Assembly (NCBI GenBank): GCA_041391365.1
Contig: JAWKOC010000002.1
Location: forward strand, 310,001 to 374,000
Length of the DNA stretch: 64,000 nucleotides
Direction: 5' to 3'
Source of the DNA: JAGRAX01 sp041391365
Lineage (GTDB): Bacteria > Bdellovibrionota_G > JALEGL01 > JAGRMV01
In this document: positions 45,523 to 58,722 of the stretch, in pieces
Layout: each line of letters starts with the position of its first letter
Position numbering within the stretch: the first letter of the stretch is position 1
Made by a program: the position numbers and the translations under genes
Notes under the pieces: model-generated
Told to the model about the DNA's origin: nothing
Database searches by the model: none
What the model saw: only the letters and a program-made list of their open reading frames with translations

Positions 45523-46505
45523 ATGGTCTGGTGTATAAGTGAAACAGTGGCGAACGCAACCAACACATTGATCTCCATCGTCATTCCTGTAAAAAACGAA
45601 GAACAAAACATTTTGCCTTTGTATCAAGCACTGGAAAATCTTCGTACAGACTTGGCAATGGTCGATTTGGAATATGTTTTTGTGGATGATGGAAGTGTGG
45701 ATGGATCCTATGAATTGCTTGAATCTTTGCAGCAAAAAAATGATGCCATCACATTGATCCGATTGTCCCGAAGCTATGGGTTTCAGCAAGCCTTGTTTGT
45801 AGGATACGCAAACGCCCAAGGTGATGCCGCCGTGGAGCTCGATTGTGATTTGCAAGATCCTCCGAGCTTGATTCCTCAGTTCATCGAGTACTGGCAACAG
45901 GGGTACAAAATCGTATACGGAATTCGCAGACGAAGATCAGAAAATCCATGTCTCACATTTGCGCGAAAGTGCTTTTACAGATTGATTCATAAAATCAGTG
46001 ATAGCGATCTGCCAAAAGATGCGGGGGATTTTATGTTGATCGATCGCAAGGTGATGGACCTTCTCAAACGATCCAGCCGCACAAAAATCTACATCCGGGG
46101 ACTTGTGTTCTCATTCGGGTTTGATCGCATGGGTGTGGAGTATGATCGCAATGCGAGGCATCTGGGCAAAAGTAAGTTCAATGTGTTTTCGCTGATGGAT
46201 TTGGCCATCGATGGAATTGTAAGTCAGAGCATTGTACCCATTCGCATGGCTTCTGTGTTTGGATTTGTGGTTACGATGTTTTCCGTCGTGTTGGGTCTTG
46301 TGTATTTGTTTCAAAAAATTTTTTCCCGGAATCAGCGCCTCCGGGATGGACCTCTCTTGCAATTCTGGTGTTGATTTCCATAGGCATTCACTCTTTGCTT
46401 TTGGGAATCGTTGGAGAGTACATCGCCCGCATCTACCGTCAAACGAACTTGATCCCCAATGCGATCGTAGAAAAAATACAATCGAGTAAATACTTCACAT
46501 CCTAA
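45523..46505 (+). pseudogene. Membrane-anchored GT2 (DPM1/GtrB type), frameshifted near the C-terminus
   Basis: GT-A domain with ISIVIPVKNEEQN, VFVDDGSVDGSYELL, LSRSYGFQQALFVG and ELDCDLQDPPS (DxD). Two membrane segments follow, with LGKSKFNVFSLMDLAIDGI between domain and anchor, as in undecaprenyl-phosphate glycosyltransferases. The frame ends early at 46374, but near 46338 it switches to one that reads PPGWTSLAILVLI and LGIVGEYIARIYRQTNLIP, the standard end of the family, to a stop at 46505. One missing base explains it. A GTG at 45547 is an alternative start. This is the second enzyme of this type in the window. Confidence 0.8.
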
Positions 46506-46526
46506 AAAGGTGTGATATACGGCTGC

Positions 46527-46551
46527 ACTCCAATTTGGAGTTGTTCTTTTT
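46527..46551 (+). terminator. Weak terminator-like hairpin after the GT2 gene
   Basis: ACTCC and GGAGT flank an AATTT loop (seven pairs if the loop is drawn tighter), followed by TTGTTCTTTTT. It lies 21 bases after the stop at 46505 and before the rRNA promoter, a sensible place for a stop signal. The stem is short, so this is a tentative call. Confidence 0.4.
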
Positions 46552-46619
46552 CATCGGTGGGTGCTCGGGTGGGCCAAAAAGAGGATAAAAAAATCTTTAC
46601 GTTTTCTTGATTTTTTTTG

Positions 46620-46648
46620 TTGACCTCGGCTTTGAACTTACCTATAAG
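46620..46648 (+). promoter_or_regulatory. rRNA operon promoter, sigma-70 type
   Basis: TTGACC (46620-46625) and TATAAG (46643-46648) are separated by exactly 17 bases. They are preceded by an AT-rich stretch that could act as an UP element and followed by the CG-rich discriminator CGTCCTCCTCGG, a usual mark of growth-rate-controlled rRNA promoters. It is about 220 bases ahead of the 16S gene. Confidence 0.75.
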
Positions 46649-46674
46649 CGTCCTCCTCGGTCGGAAATGGCGAT

Positions 46675-46687
46675 TGATCTTTGAAAA
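46675..46687 (+). promoter_or_regulatory. boxA-like antitermination site, leader copy
   Basis: TGATCTTTGAAAA resembles the rRNA boxA core (TGCTCTTTAACA) bound by NusB/NusE. It lies just after the promoter, and closely similar copies stand in the 16S-tRNA spacer (48518) and before 23S (49008). Confidence 0.5.
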
Positions 46688-46865
46688 CTGAATAGGAAAT
46701 TTAGACAGTAAAGTTTGTGGGTTTTTTGTTAATTCATCAAGAGCTTACTTGTAAGTTTTTGATTTCACTGTAGAAGTTTTACAGTGCTCCACCACAGGAG
46801 GCCATAGGGTAAAAGTGGCGTCTAGAAGCAAATATTCTTGCATGGGACGTAAAACAATAAGGATT

Positions 46866-48417
<1,552 letters not shown>

Positions 48418-48467
48418 TAGATACGGTCCATACACAAGCCTAGCTTGTTTGTATGACTCGGTATCTA
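48418..48467 (+). repeat. Inverted repeat in the 16S-tRNA spacer
   Basis: TAGATAC at 48418 pairs with GTATCTA at 48461, and inner segments (CATACA with TGTATG, AAGC with GCTT) extend the stem with a few mismatches. Such a hairpin just after 16S is probably a processing structure. Confidence 0.55.
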
Positions 48468-48517
48468 GGTCAGTCTCACAAACGTCTATTTTCCTGTTCA
48501 GTCTTGAGAGATCAATG

Positions 48518-48530
48518 TGATCTTTGAAAA
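48518..48530 (+). promoter_or_regulatory. boxA-like site, 16S-tRNA spacer copy
   Basis: TGATCTTTGAAAA, identical over 13 bases to the leader copy at 46675. It lies about 110 bases after the 16S gene and ahead of the two tRNAs. Confidence 0.45.
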
Positions 48531-48697
48531 TTTGATGTATCCGATTCAGCCGTCGTCAAATCAACGTGGTTGAAACAACGAACCTTTACGGGTGCTACAT
48601 TTGTTGAACGCAAACGTGCGAAAAAAAACGTACCTAGGAAAGGTACGGAAATCTTGATCTGATAACCATACGATGAATGTAGGCCACTTTAGCAAAT

Positions 48698-48773
<76 letters not shown>

Positions 48774-48856
48774 TTTGACGGTACGTTTGGGTTAGCGTTA
48801 ACTAGTAAATGAAACGGTTAATGGTTAACCTTAACTCAAAGCCCATGTAATCACTT

Positions 48857-48932
48857 GGGGGTGTAGCTCAGCTGGGAGAGCGTCGCATTTGCACTGCGAA
48901 GGTCATCGGTTCGATCCCGTTCACCTCCACCA
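48857..48932 (+). tRNA. tRNA-Ala (TGC anticodon)
   Basis: Cloverleaf of 76 bases with the CCA tail encoded. The acceptor pairs GGGGGTG with CACCTCC (one G-T pair), the anticodon stem is TCGCA/TGCGA around TTTGCAC and the T arm contains TTCGATC. It follows tRNA-Ile by 83 bases. Confidence 0.95.
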
Positions 48933-49007
48933 TTCTTACTTTTTTCTTTACTCAACGGAAAACATCAAATAGGAAAGCTTTTTTGAATTTGCTGATGCAG
49001 ATTCAAA

Positions 49008-49020
49008 TGCTCTTTGACAA
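49008..49020 (+). promoter_or_regulatory. boxA-like site before 23S
   Basis: TGCTCTTTGACAA is the best boxA match of the three in this operon. It stands just before the 23S processing stem, as in many bacterial rRNA operons. Confidence 0.55.
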
Positions 49021-49022
49021 TT

Positions 49023-49110
49023 GCATAAAGTAATGAGCGTATGATGATTTCACCATCATCATACATGCAAATTTTCTATATCCAAATCTTGGATATACTC
49101 TTCAATTTAA

Positions 49111-49119
<9 letters not shown>
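49023..49119 (+). other. 5' half of the 23S processing stem
   Basis: GCATAAAGTAATGA at 49023-49036 is the exact complement of TCATTACTTTATGC at 52184-52197. TTCAATTTAATGACTAAGC at 49101-49119 is the exact complement of the segment at 52109-52127. The sequences between also pair in part (TGCAAATTTTCTA with TAGAAAATTGCA). This is the long stem that brings the 23S ends together for RNase III-type cleavage. Confidence 0.75.
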
Positions 49120-52108
<2,989 letters not shown>

Positions 52109-52117
<9 letters not shown>

Positions 52118-52197
52118 TTAAATTGAAAAGATATCCAAGAAAATGGATGACGCCTATGAATATATACATGGTAGAAAATTGCATCATTACTTTATGC
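52109..52197 (+). other. 3' half of the 23S processing stem
   Basis: Complement of the leader segment 49023-49119, described there. It fills most of the 23S-5S spacer. Confidence 0.75.
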
Positions 52198-52278
52198 TTT
52201 GTTGAATTTTGATCAACTTCAGGGCCTAGCGGCTTCATCGAATGAAACATTTCGGAGCTCTGATCAAAACCAAACGAT

Positions 52279-52396
52279 TTGCGGTGGCTATGTCGAAGAG
52301 GAGACACCCGTTCCCATCCCGAACACGGACGTTAAGCTCTTCAGAGCCAATGGTACTGCAGGGGAAGCTCTGTGGGAGAGTAGGACGCTGCCGCTT
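52279..52396 (+). rRNA. rrf: 5S ribosomal RNA
   Basis: Helix I pairs GCGGTGGC (52281) with GCTGCCGC (ending 52394). The body has ACACCCGTTCCCATCCCGAACACGGACGTTAAGC, the conserved loop B-C region, and GGGAGAGTAGGACGCTGCCGC at the end. The ends are approximate. Confidence 0.93.
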
Positions 52397-52404
52397 TTAT
52401 TTCC

Positions 52405-52443
52405 AAAGCCCCAATTCTTGTGTGAGAGTTGGGGCTTTTTTTC
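52405..52443 (+). terminator. rRNA operon terminator
   Basis: A perfect ten-pair stem, AAAGCCCCAA (52405-52414) with TTGGGGCTTT (52429-52438), loop of 14 bases, followed directly by more T residues. It stands nine bases after 5S and is the strongest intrinsic terminator seen in the window. Confidence 0.9.
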
Positions 52444-52475
52444 TTTTCACGTTTCTCTGTGATATTCCTATCTCT

Positions 52476-52889
52476 ATGAAGACAATATGGATGGGTATGA
52501 TGATCGTGTGTTTGTTCTTTTTGGCGAGTCCTGCATGGTGTGAACCCGCTCACGAGGACAATCTGACATTGTCGCCATCTCCCGTTGATGCAAATGATCT
52601 GATTAAGATTTCAAAACTGATTGCGGCCTGCAAAGGAGAATCTGTGAAGCAAAAGCATCCTCTGATCAGCGAATTTACGATTTTGCATTCGGTGCAAAGC
52701 AAAGCCAAAAAATGCATGTATGAGCAAACCATGCCAAACGGCGGATTGATGAAATGTGAGCTCGGTGCCGACAATCAAAAAGAGCTCTCGGCGTCTTTCA
52801 AGAAAGCTTCTGCAGGCAAGGACAATACCTATTTGCAGACTCTCATGGAAAAGGGGATTTGCACCATTTCTGGATACGAAGGATTGTAA
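52476..52889 (+). CDS. Small exported protein of unknown function
   Basis: A 137-residue protein with a signal peptide (residues 1-22; KTIWMGMMIVCLFFLASPAWCE, cleavage near AWC-E). The mature part has three further Cys residues (ACKGES, KKCMYEQ, MKCELG, plus GICTI near the end), so disulfide bonds in the periplasm are likely. I do not recognise a family. The open frame extends upstream into the 5S gene, so I start at the ATG at 52476 that opens the signal peptide. It is the first gene after the rRNA operon and converges on tyrS. Confidence 0.65.
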   Translation: MKTIWMGMMIVCLFFLASPAWCEPAHEDNLTLSPSPVDANDLIKISKLIAACKGESVKQKHPLISEFTILHSVQSKAKKCMYEQTMPNGGLMKCELGADNQKELSASFKKASAGKDNTYLQTLMEKGICTISGYEGL

Positions 52890-52901
52890 AAAAATCTTTC
52901 G

Positions 52902-54146
52902 CTAGGCAATTTCAATCCAATTGCGTTTTCCGATTTTGAGAAGGTTTCCTTTTTGAAAACTGGCCTTCGTCAGAGCATCATCGATCTTGCTTTCTTTTTC
53001 CAAGGATGAATCTTCATAACATCGGACGGCCCCTTGTTTGATGAGTCTTCGAAAGTCGCTTTTGGATAGGTTGAGCTGCGCAAGTGTGCGACCGAAGTAA
53101 TCGACTACATTTTCATCACCCACGGGTGCAGGAATTTTGATTCGGTCTTCGGGGGCTTTTCGCTGCGAAAACTGCTCTTCAAATTCACTGACCGCAATTT
53201 CGCTAGCCGAGGATCCGTGAAATCTTTCCACGATTTCTTTGGCAAGCTTGATCTTCGCGGCTTTGGGATGCATGACCCCCTGGGACAGTTCATTCTTGAG
53301 CCTATCAAGATCTTGCAAGGAGATATCGGACAAAAGTTCGTAGTATCGAAACATCAGCTGGTCACTGATGCTCATGACTTTTCCAAACATGTCCTTTGGA
53401 GATTCATCGATTCCGATGTAGTTGCCCAAGGACTTCGACATTTTTGAACTCCATCCAAACCTTCCAGCAGAGGCATGGTGATCACGACTTGTGGTTCTTT
53501 GCCATAACTTTTTTGCAGTTCTCTTCCCATGAGGAGATTGAACTTTTGATCGGTTCCACCCAACTCTACATCGGCATCGAGAGCCACAGAGTCATAGCCT
53601 TGAATCAAAGGGTACATGAATTCTCGAATGGAGATGGGGCTTTGGTTTTGATATCGTTTTTGAAAATCATCTCGTTCCAACATTCGAGCTACCGTCGAAA
53701 AAGTGGACAACTCAATGAGTTCCCCGGCACTCATTTGCTCCATCCAACGGCTGTTGAACTCCACACGGGTCGATTCGGGATCCAAAATTTTGTACACCTG
53801 AGTTTGGTAGGTTTTGGCGTTCTCCAAAACCTCTTCTTTCGTGAGAGCTTTTCGCATGGAGGTTTTTCCGGTGGGGTCTCCGATCATCCCTGTAAAATCT
53901 CCAATCAGAAACACGACCTGGTGCCCTAGCTGTTGGAACTGTCTCATTTTGTGAAGCAGCACTGTATGCCCCACATGTAGATCCGGAGCAGATGGGTCAA
54001 AGCCTGCTTTTACAATGAGGGGTGTGTCTGATTGATGCGATCGCTCAATTTTTTTGAGTTCCTCCATCGGGATGATTTCTTCGCAACCGCGAGAGATCAC
54101 CTCCAGCTGCTTTTCTGGTAGATCAAAGTTTTTTCTTGGAGCTCAT
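52902..54146 (-). pseudogene. tyrS: Tyrosyl-tRNA synthetase TyrS, broken by one-base shifts in A/T runs
   Basis: The main frame has the class I HIGH-like motif as APDLHVGHTVLLHKM, GDFTGMIGDPTGK and GGTDQKFNLLMGREL, all typical TyrS. At 53441 the frame breaks inside the KMSKS motif: adding one A to the A5 run restores VQKMSKSLGNYIGI, which then runs on through an S4-type RNA-binding tail (FRRLIKQGAVRCYED) to 52902. A second shift in an A6 run at 54129-54134 separates a start ATG at 54146 from LPEKQLEVISRGCEEIIP. An essential single gene with two breaks, both in homopolymers, is best explained by sequence error. Full length would be about 413 residues. Confidence 0.9.
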
Positions 54147-54266
54147 GGGCAAAGCAAGATACCATAAGGTCTTGATCAAGATAAGTTCTTTTGCATGCCA
54201 ACTTCCATAGGCGCCAAAAGCAAATTGATGAAGAAACAAAACCATTGTGAAAAAGACGGAGAAGTT

Positions 54267-55343
54267 ATGAAAAAAATAGGTGGATGGCTGGTTGTCTCGA
54301 TGATCGGGTTGGTCATGTCTTCATGTACAAAAACGAAGCAATGTAGCTTGCCTGCGTCGGTCAAAAATGCATCCGATCAGTCTCAAATTGTTGCCACAGT
54401 GGATGGCCAAGCCATCACAGAGGATGAGTTTTTTTCCAAACTCACGGGTCCTGCCAAAGGAGAATACATCAAGGCCCGTAGCCAGTATTTTGATGCCAAA
54501 ACCCAAGCTCTTCGCGAATACATCTTCCAAAATTTGGTCGAAAAAGAAGCCGCCAAACAAGGCAAATCCAAAGAGGACATTCTCAAACAAGAAATCGATC
54601 AAAAGATGAACAAAGTGTCTGACAAGGCAGCACTCGATTTTTACAATCAGGTCAAAGCGCAATTTGCGATGAGAGGTCAAACCCCACCTCCTTTTGATTC
54701 CGTCAAGCCCCAGATTGTACAGCGTCTCGAAATGGAAGGTCAGTTTGAGAGAAAAGAGGCGTACTACGCTGAGCTGCAAAAAAAATACAATGTAAACATT
54801 TTGGTGGATCAACCTCGTGTCAACGTTTCTGTGGGAGACAATCCTGTTCGTGGCAGTGAAGATGCACCCATCACGATTGTAGAGTTCTCAGACTATCACT
54901 GCCCCTTCTGTGAAAAAGGTGCAAACACCATGAAGCAAGTCATGGAAGAATACAAAGGAAAAGTCAGTCACCATTTTCGTGACTTTCCGTTGTCCATTCA
55001 TCCTCGAGCAAAGTTTGCGGCCAATGCTGCACGCTGTGCGGGGGAGCAAGGAAAATATTGGGAGTATCATGACAAGGCCTTTGCCAATCAAGACAAAAAA
55101 GAAGATGCCGATTTTGTGGCCTTTGCGAAGGAGTTGAAATTGGATGAGAAAAAATTTCAAGAATGTGTTTCCACCACCAAATACTTTGATAAGATTGATA
55201 AAGATATGCAGGATGGTGAAAGTGTGGGTGTCAATGGTACCCCTGCATATATTGTGAATGGAGTATTGCTTTCTGGAGCGGTTCCTTTTGAGCGTTTCAA
55301 AGAAGTGATTGACTCTGAACTCAAAAACAAGCCTGTAATGTAA
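54267..55343 (+). CDS. Lipoprotein fusing a SurA-like N-domain to a DsbA-like thioredoxin domain
   Basis: The ATG at 54267 has GGAG upstream and opens a lipoprotein-type signal (VVSMIGLVMSSC, lipid Cys at 20). Residues ~40-180 are helical and resemble the SurA/peptidyl-prolyl isomerase N-terminal chaperone domain (VATVDGQAITEDEF, then ALREYIFQNLVEKEAAKQG). From ~185 a DsbA-like domain follows with TIVEFSDYHCPFCEKGA (CPFC active site at 212-215) and the cis-Pro loop NGTPAYIVNG. It would act in the periplasm as a membrane-tethered thiol oxidoreductase. Such SurA_N-DsbA proteins are known in delta-type bacteria. A longer frame upstream of 54267 lacks signal features. Confidence 0.83.
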   Translation: MKKIGGWLVVSMIGLVMSSCTKTKQCSLPASVKNASDQSQIVATVDGQAITEDEFFSKLTGPAKGEYIKARSQYFDAKTQALREYIFQNLVEKEAAKQGKSKEDILKQEIDQKMNKVSDKAALDFYNQVKAQFAMRGQTPPPFDSVKPQIVQRLEMEGQFERKEAYYAELQKKYNVNILVDQPRVNVSVGDNPVRGSEDAPITIVEFSDYHCPFCEKGANTMKQVMEEYKGKVSHHFRDFPLSIHPRAKFAANAARCAGEQGKYWEYHDKAFANQDKKEDADFVAFAKELKLDEKKFQECVSTTKYFDKIDKDMQDGESVGVNGTPAYIVNGVLLSGAVPFERFKEVIDSELKNKPVM

Positions 55344-55358
55344 GGCATTGGAGAAATT

Positions 55359-57891
55359 ATGGCTGACAGCGTATCATCAGATCAAGATCTAGATAAAATT
55401 GTGATTCCCGAGGCAATTCCTGTATTGCCGGTAAAAGACGTTGTTCTTTTTCCGTCGGTGATTCTTCCTTTGTTTGTGGGTAGAGAGAGCTCCATTGCTG
55501 CTGTCGATGCAGCGTTGGAAAAAGATCGTTTGATCTTTTTGTCCGCCCAAAAAGATGGTCAGGCCGAGGCTGTGACTCCAGATGGGATCTACGAAACGGG
55601 GTGCGTGGGCATGATCATGCGCATGCACAAATTGCCTGTCCCTGATGGTCGAATCAAAATTTTGGTTCAGGGTGTTCGACGCGCACAGGTTATTGAATAT
55701 TTGAAAGAAAAACCTAACTATTTTGCCAAAGTCAAAGAAATCCCGTCTCCCAACATCGAAGCTCAACGAGTCGAGCTCGAAGCCATGATGCGTTCCATTC
55801 GGGAAGTGCTCGAAAAAATCGTATCTCACGGAAAAATTCTTTCACCTGAAATTTTGATCGTGTTGGACGATGTTCGTGATCCCGGACGATTGGCAGACTT
55901 GGTGGCTTCTTATTTGGTGTTGAAAGTAGAAGAAGCTCAACCCATTTTGGAGATGGAGCATCCCAAAGATCGTTTGAAAGCTGTATTGGAACTTCTCCAC
56001 AAAGAATTGGATATCTTGTCTGTTCAGGAAAAAATCCAAACCCAAGCTCGAGGCGAAATGTCTCGCATTCAGCGCGAATACTATCTGCGTGAGCAGCTCC
56101 GTCAAGGATCAAAAGTGAATTGGGAGATGGAGATTCCAAATCGAAGAAATGCGCGAAATGCGCGAAAAAATAGAAATGGCGGACATGCCACTTGAAGTCG
56201 AGGAAGAATCATTCAAACAGCTCAAACGTTTGGAAAACATGCACCCCGATGCAGCGGAAGCTTCGATTGTTCGCACCTATTTGGAGTGGCTCATTGATTT
56301 ACCCTGGAACCGAGTTTCCCGAGACAACATCAATTTGGCCAAAGCCAAAGAAATTCTAGATGAAGATCACTATGACTTGCTCAAAGTCAAAGATCGTATC
56401 TTGGAATTTTTGGGAGTCACCAAACTCAAGAAAAAACTCAAGGGGCCAATTCTGTGTTTTGCAGGGCCTCCTGGAGTGGGAAAAACCTCTCTTGGAAAAT
56501 CCATTGCCAAAGCCATGGGGCGTGAATTTGTTCGCGTGTCTGTGGGGGGGATGAGAGACGAAGCAGAAATTCGCGGCCATCGTCGTACCTACGTGGGTGC
56601 GATGCCCGGTCGAATCATCCAAGGGATCAAACAAGCGGGAACCAAAAATCCTGTGGTGATCTTTGATGAGGTGGACAAACTGGGAAGTGACTTCCGGGGT
56701 GATCCTTCCTCTGCATTGCTTGAGGTGCTGGACCCAGAACAAAACAACACCTTCCGTGACCACTATTTGAATCTGCCTTTTGATTTGTCCAATGTCATGT
56801 TCATTGCAACTGCAAACATGATCGACACCATCCCTGCCCCTCTTCGAGATCGGATGGAAATCATCAACATTCCAGGGTACACGATGGAAGAAAAGGTAGA
56901 GATTTGTAAACTCTATCTCATCCCCAAGCAGCTTACGGAAAATGGTATCAATGCAGATCATGTGAATTTGACCGACGAGGTTCTTCGTTTGATCATTGAA
57001 CAATACACTCGTGAAGCAGGTCTTCGAAACTTGGAGCGAGAGATTGCTTCGGTCTTTCGAAAAGTTGCCCGAGGTGTAGCCGAAGGCAAACGAACCAAAG
57101 TCACCATCAACGAAGACAATCTCCATGTTTATTTGGGCCCTCCTCGTTTTATTCCTGAGGGTGAACGCGAAGATGATGAAGTCGGTGTTTGTACGGGTCT
57201 TGCCTGGACATCTGCCGGTGGAGAAGTTTTGTTTGTGGAAACCACGTTGATGAAAGGTCGAGGTACCTTGACCCTTACGGGTCATTTGGGAGACGTGATG
57301 AAAGAGTCAGCAAGAGCGGCTCTTTCGTATGCACGGCCTCGCGCCAAAGAACTCAAAATCAATGAGAAATTGTTTCAAACACAGGACATCCATGTCCATG
57401 TGCCTGCAGGTGCCATCCCCAAAGATGGTCCTTCTGCGGGTGTGACCATGGCAACCTCTTTGATTTCTGCCCTGATTCAAAAGCCCATTCGTAAGAATAT
57501 TGCAATGACAGGTGAAATCACATTGAGAGGACGTGTGTTGGCCATTGGGGGTGTTCGAGAGAAAGTGTTGGCGGCCAAACGAGCCAAAATCACCAAAGTT
57601 CTCATCCCTGAGCAAAACATGAAGGATCTGTTTGAGATTCCAGATCACTATCTGGAAGGCTTGGAGATTGTTCCGGTATCGACCATTGATCAAGTTTTGG
57701 AACATGCTCTCTTCAATGCGAAGTCTACCAAGAAAAGCTTTGCATCGGGGGGTACGCACCACAAAAAAAGTGCATCGTCCAAGGCCAAGAAAAAAACGGT
57801 CACCGCAACAAAGACTCGAAAAGCACCTTCGAAAAGAGTCAAAAGCACGGCAAGAAAACGAACCTCACGTACCGCCGTTACAACTCTTTAG
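55359..57891 (+). pseudogene. lon: ATP-dependent protease Lon, one-base frameshift, with a basic C-terminal tail
   Basis: The first frame carries the Lon N-domain (IPVLPVKDVVLFPSVILPLFVGRES) up to YYLREQLRQ. At about 56106 one base appears to be missing: restoring it gives AIKSELGDGDS followed by the second frame (EEMREMREKIEMADMPLEVEEE). That frame has Walker A CFAGPPGVGKTSLGKSIAKA, FDEVDKL (Walker B) and the protease dyad motif KDGPSAGVTMATS. Unusually, about 55 residues rich in Lys, Arg, Ser and Thr follow the protease domain (SSKAKKKTVTATKTRKAPSK and on). Full length is ~843 residues, longer than usual Lon. The gene starts 15 bases after the DsbA-like gene. Confidence 0.9.
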
Positions 57892-57947
57892 ACGTTGCTC
57901 TTTGCAACAGGTCTTGAACCTTCCCACAAATGGTGTAAGGGGAGAGT

Positions 57948-58355
57948 ATGAGCGAAATCCAAGAAGACCGCCGAGGTTTTTTTCGACACAAGATCAAGTC
58001 GCTTGTGGACTTTGAGCTTCCTCATGATTTTATGAGCGCCTTTGCCACAAACATCGGGGAAAAGGGCATGTACGTCGAAACACTCAACCCTCTACCCATT
58101 GGTACCAAGGCGGTGGTTCGCTTCATTCTCTATCGATGCGATCATGTTTTTGAGGTCCGTTCGACCATTTTGTGGAAGATCAAGCGCAATCAGGAAGAGA
58201 AACTTTCCGGTCTCACCGACGGCATGGGCGTGGGATTCGATATGATGGACGAAGAAGATCGTCAAAAACTCTCGGACTATTTTGTGTTGTGCGAAAGCGG
58301 GGAACTGGAAAAAGAAGATCAGCCTGACTCTTATGAATCTCAAGAAAGCTATTGA
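57948..58355 (+). CDS. PilZ-domain protein
   Basis: A 135-residue protein that is mostly one PilZ domain. The c-di-GMP-binding RxxxR motif is DRRGFFRHK near the N-terminus and the second motif (D/N)xSxxG appears as ATNIGEKGMYVE, with Ile in place of Ser, so binding may be weakened. The acidic C-terminal tail (SGELEKEDQPDSYESQES) is outside the domain. It follows lon by 56 bases on the same strand. PilZ proteins connect c-di-GMP to motility or surface glycans; the target here is unknown. Confidence 0.8.
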   Translation: MSEIQEDRRGFFRHKIKSLVDFELPHDFMSAFATNIGEKGMYVETLNPLPIGTKAVVRFILYRCDHVFEVRSTILWKIKRNQEEKLSGLTDGMGVGFDMMDEEDRQKLSDYFVLCESGELEKEDQPDSYESQESY

Positions 58356-58363
58356 AGCATGAT

Positions 58364-58627
58364 TCAGTTGCCGGAACTTAGGGTTCTGCGATAACAGTCG
58401 GCAATATCTTCTCCCGCAAAACAGAAATTGGAAGGGTCTTCATAGTTGGTGGTTTGGGCGACTTGATAGTCGTTGCCTTGATATCCTGGGGGGCAAATTG
58501 GATTGGCCGCACTTTGATTGAGAACATTTTGAGTAGCGTTTTGCGCGGTGGACTGTGCCCAGGAAGAAGATGAGCTGCAGACCCACATGGCCAGGGATAA
58601 GATGAGCAAATATGTCCCGTTTCTCAT
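58364..58627 (-). CDS. Small secreted Cys-containing protein
   Basis: An 87-residue protein with a signal peptide (residues 1-24, ending SSSWAQ). The mature part is rich in Asn, Gln and Ala with NPICPPGYQGNDY, NFCFAGEDIADCYRR (three Cys). I do not recognise a family. The ATG at 58627 is used because the open frame upstream overlaps the TadB region without signal features. It is downstream of tadB on the same strand after about 95 bases and might be a late gene of the pilus locus. Confidence 0.5.
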   Translation of the reverse strand: MRNGTYLLILSLAMWVCSSSSSWAQSTAQNATQNVLNQSAANPICPPGYQGNDYQVAQTTNYEDPSNFCFAGEDIADCYRRTLSSGN

Positions 58628-58722
58628 GTCTAAATTATAACACAAAAATGTCGCAGAAAAAAGCTCCCAACGTATGGATAACTCTTTGATTTTATGAAAA
58701 AAAATCAAAGACCTCAAAAAGA

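Larger units (their letters stand above)
46506..46865 (+). other. Gene-free stretch: rRNA operon promoter and leader
   Basis: No credible coding region lies here. It holds the weak hairpin after the GT2 gene, the rRNA promoter, a boxA-like site and the transcribed leader up to the 16S gene. The bases just before 16S (TCTAGAAGC to GGGACGT) are likely to take part in 16S processing, but I could not pair them convincingly with the 16S trailer. Confidence 0.7.

Noticed and set aside
52199..52475. Open frames running through the 5S gene into the small exported protein
   Set aside because: The part before 52476 is 5S and terminator sequence; the signal peptide begins at 52476.
56356..57285. A long minus-strand frame of 309 codons inside lon
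   Set aside because: It is antisense to the conserved Lon ATPase and protease region; composition is that of a shadow frame.
52902..57891. Reading tyrS and lon as true pseudogenes
   Set aside because: Single-base shifts with full conservation on both sides, and homopolymer position in tyrS, fit sequence error better than gene loss.
58684..58710. Inverted repeat CTTTGATTTT/AAAATCAAAG after tadB
   Set aside because: AT-rich and not followed by a T run in the tadB direction, so not convincing as a terminator.
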